Assembly: GCA_028703645.1 (NCBI GenBank)
Contig: JAQVML010000075.1
Location: forward strand, 1 to 6,681
DNA length: 6,681 bases
Source of the DNA: Eubacteriales bacterium
GTDB lineage: Bacteria; Bacillota; Clostridia; Christensenellales; CAG-138
Reading direction: 5' to 3'
Position numbers and translations under genes: made by a program. Positions 1 to 6,638 of this stretch are shown piece by piece (the first letter of the stretch is position 1; each line of letters starts with the position of its first letter). Under the pieces are notes generated by a model. The model did not search any database. It saw only the letters and a list, made by a program, of their open reading frames with translations, and was not told the origin of the DNA.

Positions 1-110
1 CGGTCCAGGCCTTGTTGGAGGCTGATGAGGGCTATTCGGGCAACCGAAGGCCGAACCAGGGTGGTACCGCGTATAAAACGCCCCTGACCAAAACAGATTT
101 GGTCAGGGGC
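1..110 (+). promoter_or_regulatory. T-box riboswitch (3' part), leucine-type, controlling leuA
   Basis: This is a tRNA-sensing leader RNA, cut by the window edge: the specifier loop lies upstream and cannot be read. The conserved T-box AGGGTGGTACCGCG is at 58-71 and matches the consensus fully. The antiterminator can be drawn: AGGG 58-61 pairs with CCCT 82-85, and GCG 69-71 with CGC 79-81. This leaves the usual 7-base bulge (62-68) that carries the UGGN acceptor-binding bases at 62-65. The variable base is T, which calls for a tRNA with discriminator A, as tRNA-Leu has. Just upstream, TTCGG 35-39 and CCGAA 44-48 close a GCAA tetraloop and may be the stem III-like helix. The antiterminator shares bases 80-85 with the terminator, so the two folds exclude each other. 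Uncharged tRNA should therefore allow read-through into leuA. Leucine specificity is inferred from the downstream gene and the discriminator base. Confidence 0.95.
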
Positions 111-119
111 TTTAGTTTT
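80..119 (+). terminator. T-box regulated intrinsic terminator
   Basis: A perfect 13-bp stem (80-92 with 98-110) encloses the 5-base loop ACAGA and is followed by a T-rich stretch broken by AG (111-119). Its 5' arm overlaps the 3' arm of the T-box antiterminator, so this is the OFF state of the leader. It should stop transcription when the cognate tRNA is charged. Confidence 0.95.
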
Positions 120-154
120 GCCCTCTGGCCGCCAAGCAGAAGGAGGAGCTAACC

Positions 155-1846
155 TTGAACAACACATTTGAAAAGTACATTCCGTTTGAACCGATCCGGT
201 TTGAAACCCGTACGTGGCCGAACAAGCAGATTACACAAGCGCCAACGTGGTGCTCGGTCGACCTCAGAGACGGCAATCAGGCGCTGGTTGACCCCATGAA
301 CGTAGAAGAAAAGCTGCGGCTCTTTCATACGCTGGTGGACATCGGTTTAAAAGAGATCGAGGTGGGGTTTCCCTCCGCTTCCGAAACCGAGTTTTCGTTT
401 ATTCGCACGCTGATCGAGGGCGGGCATATTCCAGACGACGTGACGATTCAGGTGCTCGTGCAGGCGCGCGCGCACCTCATCAAGCGCACGTTTGAGGCGA
501 TTTCCGGCGCAAAAAACGCCATTTTGCACTTTTACAACTCGACTTCGACGCTCCAGCGCAAGGTTGTGTTTCGCATGGAGATGGACGGCATCGTGAATAT
601 CGCGGTGGAGGCGGCGCGGCTCATTCGCGAACTCGCAGAGCCCGTGATCGCGTCCGGCGTCAATCTGCGCTATGAATATTCGCCGGAATCCTTTATGGGA
701 ACGGAGATGGACAACGCGGTCTATATCTGTAGCCGCGTGATGGAGGAGCTTGGCTCCACGAAAGAGAACCCCGTGATTCTGAATCTTCCGTCCACGGTGG
801 AAAACTGCATGCCCAACTATTTCGCGGACGAGATCGAATACTTCATCGCAAACCTGCCCAATCGCGAAAGCGCGATCATCTCGCTGCATCCGCATAACGA
901 CCGCGGCTGCGGCGTCGCCACCGCGGAGATGGGGTTGCTTGCGGGCGCGGATCGCGTGGAAGGTACGCTTTTCGGCAACGGCGAGCGCACGGGCAATGTT
1001 GACCTCGTGACGTTGGCGATGAACCTGTTTACCCAGCGGATTGATCCGAAGCTGGACTTTTCCAACATCAACAAGGTCAAGGAAGTCTACGAGAGTGTCA
1101 CCAAGATGAAGATTGGCGAGCGTCAGCCGTATGTTGGCGAGCTTGTCTTTACCGCGTTCTCCGGCTCGCATCAAGACGCGATCAACAAAGGCTTTCAGTA
1201 TATGAAGGAGTCGCAGACCGACCTTTGGGAAGTGCCATATCTGCCGATCGATCCCGCGGACGTCGGCAGACAATATGAGCCGATCATCCGCATCAACAGC
1301 CAGTCCGGAAAGGGCGGAGCCGCGTTTATTATGCAGCAAAACTTTGGCTACGATCTGCCCAAGGCGATGCATCCGGAGTTTGGCGCCGTGGTGCAGCGGG
1401 AGACCGATCGCGTGGGCAAGGAGCTCAAGCCGGAGCGCATCAACAACCTATTCCAGAAGGAATATGTGGATATCGATGCGCCCTATCGCCTCGTTCGCCA
1501 CTCGTTCTCCGAAACCACGGACGCAAAGGGCAACTCTCACGTGACGTTTACCGGCACACTGGCGCATAAGGACACGGTGTTTGAGGTGGCGGGCGAAGGC
1601 AACGGCCCGATCGACGCGTTTTTTAACGCGATTCGCGGGCAGAAGATGGATCAATTCACGTTTGTGGACTATAAGGAGCATGCGATTCGCAGCGGCTCGG
1701 ATTCCAAGGCGGTGGCGTATATCCATCTACGCAGTAAAAACGGCAAGGATGTCTTCGGCGTTGGCATTTCGCACAACATCAGCTTGGCTCCGCTTCGCGG
1801 CATCCTCTCGGCCATCAACCGCGCAAAGCGGCTGGAGATCATCTAA
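155..1846 (+). CDS. leuA: 2-isopropylmalate synthase, long (type 2) form
   Basis: LeuA condenses 2-oxoisovalerate with acetyl-CoA to give 2-isopropylmalate, the first committed step of leucine synthesis in the cytoplasm. The 563-residue protein starts with the extension typical of the long family (WPNKQ and APTWCSVDLRDGNQ, about 21-42). The TIM-barrel follows, with LRDGNQ at 37-42 (D39 as metal ligand), HPHND at 245-249 (two histidine metal ligands) and GNGERTGN at 274-281. Roughly residues 440-560 form the C-terminal regulatory domain, with GNGPIDAFF at 482-490; in the family this domain mediates leucine feedback inhibition. The start is TTG, chosen because AGGAGG at 141-146 lies 8 bases upstream and the N-terminus fits the family. 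A T-box leader controls it. It is followed by hairpins, not by leuB, leuC or leuD, so it appears monocistronic. Homocitrate or citramalate synthase is unlikely given the long-form N-terminus. Confidence 0.97.
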   Translation: MNNTFEKYIPFEPIRFETRTWPNKQITQAPTWCSVDLRDGNQALVDPMNVEEKLRLFHTLVDIGLKEIEVGFPSASETEFSFIRTLIEGGHIPDDVTIQVLVQARAHLIKRTFEAISGAKNAILHFYNSTSTLQRKVVFRMEMDGIVNIAVEAARLIRELAEPVIASGVNLRYEYSPESFMGTEMDNAVYICSRVMEELGSTKENPVILNLPSTVENCMPNYFADEIEYFIANLPNRESAIISLHPHNDRGCGVATAEMGLLAGADRVEGTLFGNGERTGNVDLVTLAMNLFTQRIDPKLDFSNINKVKEVYESVTKMKIGERQPYVGELVFTAFSGSHQDAINKGFQYMKESQTDLWEVPYLPIDPADVGRQYEPIIRINSQSGKGGAAFIMQQNFGYDLPKAMHPEFGAVVQRETDRVGKELKPERINNLFQKEYVDIDAPYRLVRHSFSETTDAKGNSHVTFTGTLAHKDTVFEVAGEGNGPIDAFFNAIRGQKMDQFTFVDYKEHAIRSGSDSKAVAYIHLRSKNGKDVFGVGISHNISLAPLRGILSAINRAKRLEII

Positions 1847-1858
1847 ATACGACGCAAC

Positions 1859-1886
1859 AAGACGGCGGGCATTTGCCCGCCGTCTT
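1859..1886 (+). terminator. Hairpin after leuA, possibly a bidirectional terminator
   Basis: A perfect 12-bp GC-rich stem (1859-1870 with 1875-1886) with the 4-base loop ATTT starts 12 bases after the leuA stop. The following tract is poor (GGTTTTGG on +, TTGTTGCG on -). It may end leuA transcripts weakly and could also serve the convergent htpG, or act mainly as an RNA 3'-end stabiliser. Confidence 0.7.
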
Positions 1887-1910
1887 GGTTTTGGAATGCA
1901 TTCAGAGATT

Positions 1911-1931
1911 GAGGGCGAAGCCCTCTTTTTT
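1911..1931 (+). terminator. Second intrinsic terminator for leuA
   Basis: GAGGGC 1911-1916 pairs with GCCCTC 1920-1925 around a GAA loop, directly followed by six T (1926-1931). The stem is short but the T-tract is good, so it works on the + strand. It ends 5 bases before the stop codon of the convergent htpG. On the - strand the T-tract is missing on the exit side. Confidence 0.75.
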
Positions 1932-1936
1932 CAAAA

Positions 1937-3817
1937 TTACACCATCAATTCACAGATTGCGTTACTAAACGCCACCGGGTCTTCAATCGGGAGGCCTTCG
2001 ATGAGCAGGGCCTGATCATAGAGCAGGTTTGCGTATTTTGCAACGCGCGCGTCGTCCGTGCCCAGCGTCGAAAGCACGTTGAACACCGGGTGCGCGGGGT
2101 TGATCTCCAGCACACGCTCCGCCTTGACGGAACCGTCGGAAACCGGCATGCTGGCGAGCACCTTCTCCATCTCGATGGAGAGTGGGCCGTCGCTGGTCAG
2201 GCACACGGGCGAACTCTTAAGCCGGTCGCTGAGGCGAACATCCTTGACCTTGCCGCTCAGCGCTGCTTTAAGTGCCGCGAGCATGTCCTTGTTCTCCTCC
2301 TGCGCGCGTTCCTGCGCCTGCTTTTCCTCGTCCGAAACGAGGTTGAGGTCGGCGTCGGAAACGGACTTAAACGTCTTTTCCATATAGCTCGCGAGCATGC
2401 GGATGGCAAACTCGTCCACGTCGTCCGTCATGCAGAGGATGTCGTAGCCCTGATCGCGTACACGCTCGGTCTGCGGCAGCTTCATTGCGCGCTCAACCGT
2501 CTCCGCGGAGACATAGTAGATGTATTTCTGGTCTTCCTTCATCGCGTCCACATACTCTTTGAGCGAGACGAGCTTGTTCTGCGCCGCGCTATGGTAGAGT
2601 ACGAGGTCGGAGAGGAAGTCCTTGTTCATGCCATATTCGCTGTAAAGGCCGTATTTGATCGCCAGTTTAAAGCTTTTGTAAAACTGCTCATATTTCTCGC
2701 GGTCGTTGTCCATGAGCTTTTTCAGCTCGGTCTTGATCCGCTTTTTGAGCGTGACGGCGATGGTCTTGAGCTGGCGGTCGTGCTGCAACAGCTCGCGGGA
2801 GATATTCAGCGAAAGATCGCTGCTATCCACGAGTCCGCTGACAAAGCCGAAATAGTCCGGCAGCAGATCCGCGCATTTTTCCATGATCATCACACCGCTG
2901 GAATAGAGCTGTAATCCCCGCTGATATTCCTTGGCGTAGAAGTCGTATGGCGGATTTTTCGGGATGTAGAGCAGAGCGTCGTAGCTGACCACACCCTCGC
3001 CGCTGAAGTGGATGGTCAAAAGCGGGTCTTCAAAGTCGTGGAACTTGCTCTTGTAAAACTCGTTGTAGTCTTCGTCCTTGAGTTCGCTCTTTGCTTTTTT
3101 CCAGAGTGGAATCATGCTATTGAGCGTTTCGTCCTCGGTGACGGTCTCCGTGTCCTTGGGGTCGCCGTTCTTCGGACGCGTGTGGGTATGCTCCATACGG
3201 ATCGGATACCGGATATAGTCCGAATACTGCTTGACCAAAGAGGAGATTTTGTAATAGTCGAGGTAGGTATCATACTGCTCGTCGTCCGTGTTTTGCTTGA
3301 TCTTGAGCGTGATGACCGTGCCGCAGTCCGCTTTTTCCGCCTTGGTGAGCGTATAGCCCTCGCGGCCTTGGCTCTCCCAGAGCCAGGCTTCGTCGCTGCC
3401 GTAGGCCCGCGAGAGCACCTGTACGTCGTCCGCGACCATAAAGCTCGAATAAAAGCCTACGCCAAATTGACCGATGATGTCCACCGCGTCACTTGTGTCG
3501 TGCTCTTTTTTAAACGCGAGCGTGCCGCTCTTGGCGATCGTGCCGAGGTTTTCGTCCAGCTCTTCCTTCGTCATGCCGATGCCGTTGTCCGAGATGGTTA
3601 AGATTCGCTTGTCCTTATCCGCCGAAATGCGGATTTCGAAGTCTTCGCGGTTTTTGCCGACCTTGTCGTCCGTCAGCGAGAGAAAGTAGAGCTTATCGAT
3701 CGCGTCGCTGGCGTTGCTGATGAGCTCGCGCAAAAAGATCTCTTTGTGCGTGTAGATGCTGTCGATCATCAGGTCGAGAATGCGCCGCGATTCCGCCTTG
3801 AATTGCTTTTTTGCCAT
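1937..3817 (-). CDS. htpG: Molecular chaperone HtpG (bacterial Hsp90)
   Basis: HtpG is a cytoplasmic homodimeric ATP-dependent chaperone that remodels client proteins under stress. At 626 residues it is full length for the family. The N-terminal GHKL ATPase domain (about 1-210) shows ELISNASDA at 31-39 (E31 catalytic, N35 for Mg-ATP), DNGIGM at 77-82 and GQFGVGFYSS at 116-125. The middle domain (about 220-490) has the ATP-contacting arginine R340 in LNISRELLQ. The C-terminal dimerisation domain runs from about 500 to the end and lacks an eukaryotic-type MEEVD tail. The ATG is preceded by GGAGG (3828-3832 on the + numbering) with 10 bases between. It has its own promoter and a CIRCE operator, so HrcA heat-shock control is expected. 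The ftsH terminator upstream isolates it from ftsH. It is convergent with leuA. Confidence 0.98.
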   Translation of the reverse strand: MAKKQFKAESRRILDLMIDSIYTHKEIFLRELISNASDAIDKLYFLSLTDDKVGKNREDFEIRISADKDKRILTISDNGIGMTKEELDENLGTIAKSGTLAFKKEHDTSDAVDIIGQFGVGFYSSFMVADDVQVLSRAYGSDEAWLWESQGREGYTLTKAEKADCGTVITLKIKQNTDDEQYDTYLDYYKISSLVKQYSDYIRYPIRMEHTHTRPKNGDPKDTETVTEDETLNSMIPLWKKAKSELKDEDYNEFYKSKFHDFEDPLLTIHFSGEGVVSYDALLYIPKNPPYDFYAKEYQRGLQLYSSGVMIMEKCADLLPDYFGFVSGLVDSSDLSLNISRELLQHDRQLKTIAVTLKKRIKTELKKLMDNDREKYEQFYKSFKLAIKYGLYSEYGMNKDFLSDLVLYHSAAQNKLVSLKEYVDAMKEDQKYIYYVSAETVERAMKLPQTERVRDQGYDILCMTDDVDEFAIRMLASYMEKTFKSVSDADLNLVSDEEKQAQERAQEENKDMLAALKAALSGKVKDVRLSDRLKSSPVCLTSDGPLSIEMEKVLASMPVSDGSVKAERVLEINPAHPVFNVLSTLGTDDARVAKYANLLYDQALLIEGLPIEDPVAFSNAICELMV

Positions 3818-3854
3818 GAAAAGTGCGCCTCCGTCATGAATTGAAAAATTCTTG

Positions 3855-3881
3855 TTAGCACTCAGTTGAATCGAGTGCTAA
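3855..3881 (-). promoter_or_regulatory. CIRCE operator (HrcA binding site)
   Basis: TTAGCACTC (3855-3863), nine bases, then GAGTGCTAA (3873-3881): a perfect 9-9-9 match to the CIRCE consensus. It begins three bases after the -10 box of the htpG promoter and so covers the expected transcription start and early leader. The repressor HrcA binds this element in many bacteria and releases it on heat shock. No hrcA, dnaK or groE gene is in the window, so HrcA is presumed to be encoded elsewhere. Confidence 0.97.
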
Positions 3882-3884
3882 TCT

Positions 3885-3913
3885 AGCATACTACGCTGTA
3901 AAGCTGTTTTCAA
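3885..3913 (-). promoter_or_regulatory. Sigma-A type promoter of htpG
   Basis: Read on the - strand: TTGAAA as -35 (3908-3913, 5 of 6 to consensus), a 17-base spacer, then TATGCT as -10 (3885-3890, 4 of 6). The predicted start falls near 3878, inside CIRCE, giving a leader of about 60 bases. The fit of spacing, operator and ribosome binding site makes this a convincing promoter, although no experiment is available here. Confidence 0.8.
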
Positions 3914-3963
3914 GCGCAGACGCGCGCTTCCACAATATTTTCACATTTTTGTGATGATATACG

Positions 3964-3992
3964 AAAAAACAGGCGGCTGATGCGCCGCCTGT
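3964..3992 (-). terminator. Intrinsic terminator of ftsH
   Basis: Read on the - strand, ACAGGCGGC pairs with GCCGCCTGT (9 bp, 3984-3992 with 3969-3977) around a 6-base loop, followed by a run of T (3964-3969 as A on the + strand). It lies 16 bases past the ftsH stop codon and separates ftsH from the htpG promoter. Confidence 0.92.
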
Positions 3993-4008
3993 CTAAGAGA
4001 AAGCCCAA

Positions 4009-5865
4009 TTATGCGTTGGCTTGCGGAGTTGCGTCCGGAGCCACTTTTTTGAGCATCTCCATGAACTCCTCGCCCGTGATGGTTTCGCGCTCTAAGAGGT
4101 GTTCCGCGAGCTGATGCAGCGCGGATTCATTCTCCTTGAGAATTTGCTTGGCGCGCTTGTGCGCCCGCTCCACGATGGCGATGACTTCCGCGTCCACGCG
4201 CGCCGCCGTGTCCGAAGAGCAGGTCATGGCTCCGTCGGTCGCCAGATACGGGTTGTTCTGGCATTCGAGAGCTACCATGCCGAACTCGTCGCTCATGCCG
4301 TAGCGCACGACCATCGCGCGGGCGATTCGCGTCGCCTGCTCAATGTCGTTGCTGGCGCCAGTGGTGATGGTGCCAAACACGGTCTCTTCCGCGGCTCTGC
4401 CGCCGGTGAGGGTGGCGATCTTGTTTTCCGCTTCCTCGCGGGTCATGAGATAGTGTTCGCTTTCGTCCACCTGCATGGTGTAGCCAAGCGCTCCGCTTGT
4501 GCGCGGCACGATGGTGATCTTGTGTACCGGCGCGCTCTCCGTTTGGGTGGCGGCGACCAGCGCGTGACCGATCTCATGATACGCAACAATGCGCTTTTCC
4601 TTCGGGGAGATGACGGCGTTCTTTCGCGCATAGCCCGCGATGACCACCTCTACGCTCTCCTCCAGATCCGATTGATCCACGATTTCGCGCTTCATGCGAA
4701 CGGCGCGCAGCGCAGCTTCGTTGATGATGTTCGCAAGGTCTGCGCCGGAGGCACCGCTGGTTGCGCGGGCGATGGCTTCAAAGTTCACCTGGTCGGAGAT
4801 CTTGACCCCGCGAGCGTGTACCTTGAGAATATCCGTGCGTCCCTTGAGGTCCGGTAACTCCACGTGGATGCGACGGTCAAAGCGACCGGGGCGCAGCAGC
4901 GCGGGGTCGAGGGAGTCGGGCCGGTTCGTCGCGGCGAGAATGACGACGCCTTTGCGCGCGTCAAAACCATCCATCTCGGTGAGCAGCTGATTCAGCGTTT
5001 GCTCGCGCTCGTCGTTGCTGCCAAGTCCGTTGTCGCGACGTTTGCCGATGGTGTCGATTTCGTCGATAAACACGATGCAGGGTGCTTTCTGCTCCGCCTG
5101 TGAGAAGAGGTCGCGCACCTTTGCCGCGCCCATGCCAACGAACATCTCGACAAACGCGGAGCCGGAGATGCTGAAAAACGGTACGTTCGCTTCACCCGCG
5201 ACCGCCTTGGCGAGCAGGGTTTTACCCGTCCCCGGAGGGCCGACGAGCAGAGCACCTTTGGGCAGCTTTGCGCCGATCTCCGCATAGCGATCGGGGTTGT
5301 GTAAAAAGTCCACGATCTCCAGCAGCGCTTCTTTTGCCTCGTCTTGACCGGCTACGTCGTTAAACGTCTTGCCCGTCTGCGCCTCGACATAGATCTTCGC
5401 GTTGGCTTTGCCAAAGGAGAGCGCGTTGCCAACGCCGCCGGGCATGCCGTTTTGCATGCGCTTCATCAAAAACTGTCCGAGGCCGACAAAGATCAGAATC
5501 GGCAGCAGCCAACTGAGCAGGAAGCTCAACAGCGGAGAGGCTTGCGTGGGGATACTCGCGGTGAACTTGACGCCTGCCTTGTCGAGACGGTCGACCAGTG
5601 TTTCATCCGGCCAGATACCCGTTTTATAATAGAGGGTTTCGCCGTTTTGCTTGCTGGTGAAGGTGATGGTCTGGGTTGTTTCGTCTCGCGAGACCTCGTC
5701 CACCTTGCCGGCGGTCACCATCGTGAGGAACTCGTTGTATCCCACTTCCTTAACTTCATTTTGCAGCAGTTGAGGAAAGACGAACGCATTGAGCAATAAT
5801 ATCGCGATCATGGCGATGATCGTATAATAATAGATCGGTTTTTTGGACGGTGTATGTTCTTTCAT
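4009..5865 (-). CDS. ftsH: ATP-dependent zinc metalloprotease FtsH
   Basis: FtsH is a membrane-anchored hexameric AAA+ protease that pulls out and degrades membrane proteins and unstable cytoplasmic regulators. The 618 residues show the full family layout. TM1 is at about 11-33, an extracytoplasmic domain at about 34-109, and TM2 at about 111-134. The AAA+ module has Walker A GPPGTGKT 209-216, pore loop FVG 242-244, Walker B IVFIDEID 264-271, and the second region of homology around 312-332 with arginine fingers R325 and R328. The peptidase has HEIGH 430-434 as the zinc site, with D507 in TTGASNDIEQ the likely third ligand. The motif reads HEIGH where HEAGH is commoner; both satisfy HExxH, so activity is expected. 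The ATG has only a weak, distant AAGGG (14 bases away). It lies 83 bases after tetR with no terminator between, and ends in its own strong terminator. The usual tilS-hpt neighbours are absent, so it may be a paralogue. Confidence 0.97.
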   Translation of the reverse strand: MKEHTPSKKPIYYYTIIAMIAILLLNAFVFPQLLQNEVKEVGYNEFLTMVTAGKVDEVSRDETTQTITFTSKQNGETLYYKTGIWPDETLVDRLDKAGVKFTASIPTQASPLLSFLLSWLLPILIFVGLGQFLMKRMQNGMPGGVGNALSFGKANAKIYVEAQTGKTFNDVAGQDEAKEALLEIVDFLHNPDRYAEIGAKLPKGALLVGPPGTGKTLLAKAVAGEANVPFFSISGSAFVEMFVGMGAAKVRDLFSQAEQKAPCIVFIDEIDTIGKRRDNGLGSNDEREQTLNQLLTEMDGFDARKGVVILAATNRPDSLDPALLRPGRFDRRIHVELPDLKGRTDILKVHARGVKISDQVNFEAIARATSGASGADLANIINEAALRAVRMKREIVDQSDLEESVEVVIAGYARKNAVISPKEKRIVAYHEIGHALVAATQTESAPVHKITIVPRTSGALGYTMQVDESEHYLMTREEAENKIATLTGGRAAEETVFGTITTGASNDIEQATRIARAMVVRYGMSDEFGMVALECQNNPYLATDGAMTCSSDTAARVDAEVIAIVERAHKRAKQILKENESALHQLAEHLLERETITGEEFMEMLKKVAPDATPQANA

Positions 5866-5948
5866 TTTGATGCTTTTTTCCCTTACAAATACTTTTACCG
5901 CAACATGATATCAAACAAACATGAATTCGAAGAAAACGGACGAATCAA

Positions 5949-6515
5949 TTATCGACCCATGCCGTAGAGCACAAGCTGCTCCGCCATGGAGGCCATCTGC
6001 GCCGGGGTTTCTTTCATATCCCGTTGGAACCACTCGCGGATGATGCCGATAAAGCCGGAGGCAAGGAAGGAAAAGTAGTAGTCAAACTGATCCGGGTCCT
6101 TCTTCTGCTCCCTGAGCCAGGATTCTACCACGCGGTCGCGAATCAGCGCGATGAGCTTGTTAAAAAACGCCATATCGCCGTTTCCGCCGAGAAACGCGGC
6201 GCAAAGATCGGCGTTTGCGGCAAAGAATTCGAAGAGATCCAGCAGCAGCGCGATGGGCTTATTCATCAGCTCTTCTGTGGGATGCGCGCGAACCAGCGCC
6301 TCAAATTCGTCAAACACTTCCTGCTCCACCTGCTCTACCATGTCGTAGATATCGCGATAATGCAGATAAAACGTGCAGCGATTGATATCCACGAGCTGCG
6401 CAAGCTCGCGTACCGTAATGTCTTTGATCGGCTTTTCGCGCATGAGCTGGGTCAATCCCGATCGAAGCTGCATGCGGGTTTTACGAACGCGGCGATCCAT
6501 TTTCTTGTTTTCCAA
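5949..6515 (-). CDS. TetR/AcrR-family transcriptional regulator
   Basis: A 188-residue one-component regulator. The N-terminal DNA-binding domain covers about 8-55: VRKTRMQLRSGLTQLM, then ITVRELAQLVDINRCTFYLH (33-52) as helix-turn-helix with the TFYLHY signature. The rest is helical and resembles the TetR C-terminal class of DhaS-like regulators (FFNKLIALIRDRVVESWL near 117-134, SGFIGIIREWF near 153-163); its ligand cannot be told. The start is TTG at 6515, preferred because GGAGG (6525-6529) lies 9 bases upstream. The first ATG, five codons later, would be 24 bases from that site. The gene precedes ftsH in the same direction, 83 bases apart, and has its own promoter. It may regulate itself, ftsH or a divergent gene past the window edge; this is inferred from position only. 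Confidence 0.9.
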   Translation of the reverse strand: MENKKMDRRVRKTRMQLRSGLTQLMREKPIKDITVRELAQLVDINRCTFYLHYRDIYDMVEQVEQEVFDEFEALVRAHPTEELMNKPIALLLDLFEFFAANADLCAAFLGGNGDMAFFNKLIALIRDRVVESWLREQKKDPDQFDYYFSFLASGFIGIIREWFQRDMKETPAQMASMAEQLVLYGMGR

Positions 6516-6581
6516 GGGAGAAAGCCTCCATTCAAAAGTTTCTTTTGTTATTTTCTATCACGGATTCAGGATACTTCCTAT

Positions 6582-6610
6582 AATATAAACGAATGATGCC
6601 AATAAATCAA
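6582..6610 (-). promoter_or_regulatory. Putative sigma-A promoter of tetR (and perhaps ftsH)
   Basis: Read on the - strand: TTGATT as -35 (6605-6610, 4 of 6), a 17-base spacer, and TATATT as -10 (6582-6587, 5 of 6). The predicted start near 6575 leaves a leader of about 60 bases before the TTG. It is the best-scoring pair I see upstream of tetR. No equally good pair is visible in the 83 bases between tetR and ftsH, so it may drive both genes. Confidence 0.65.
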
Positions 6611-6628
6611 CACGAGATGATGGAACTG

Positions 6629-6638
6629 GTGTTAACAC
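6629..6638. repeat. Perfect 10-bp palindrome upstream of tetR, possible operator
   Basis: GTGTTAACAC is a perfect palindrome 18 bases upstream of the tetR -35 box. TetR-family operators are commonly short dyads near the regulator's own or a divergent promoter, so this is a candidate site. It is short, does not overlap the predicted promoter, and could be chance. Confidence 0.35.

Noticed and set aside
347..1372. 341-codon open frame on the - strand inside leuA
   Set aside because: It lies antisense to a clear leuA, has no recognisable domain, is rich in Arg/His/Val as expected for a shadow frame of GC-rich coding DNA, and has no convincing ribosome binding site.
2090..2914. 274-codon open frame on the + strand inside htpG
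   Set aside because: Antisense shadow of htpG with low-complexity Val/Leu/Arg composition and no family signature.
3941..3954. CRP/FNR binding site
   Set aside because: The half-sites are in the order TCACA then TGTGA with a 4-base spacer, opposite to the CRP arrangement; kept only as an unassigned dyad.
4099..4857. 252-codon open frame on the + strand inside ftsH
   Set aside because: Antisense shadow of the conserved AAA+ and protease domains; no motif and no upstream signals.
5866..5948. Separate promoter for ftsH (TTGATA with TATTTG, 17 bases apart on the - strand)
   Set aside because: The -10 matches only 3 of 6 and would place the transcript start at the ribosome binding site itself, so it is not convincing.
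6024..6596. 190-codon open frame on the + strand covering tetR
   Set aside because: It mirrors tetR and runs through its promoter. The - strand frame has the helix-turn-helix and a good ribosome binding site; this one has neither.
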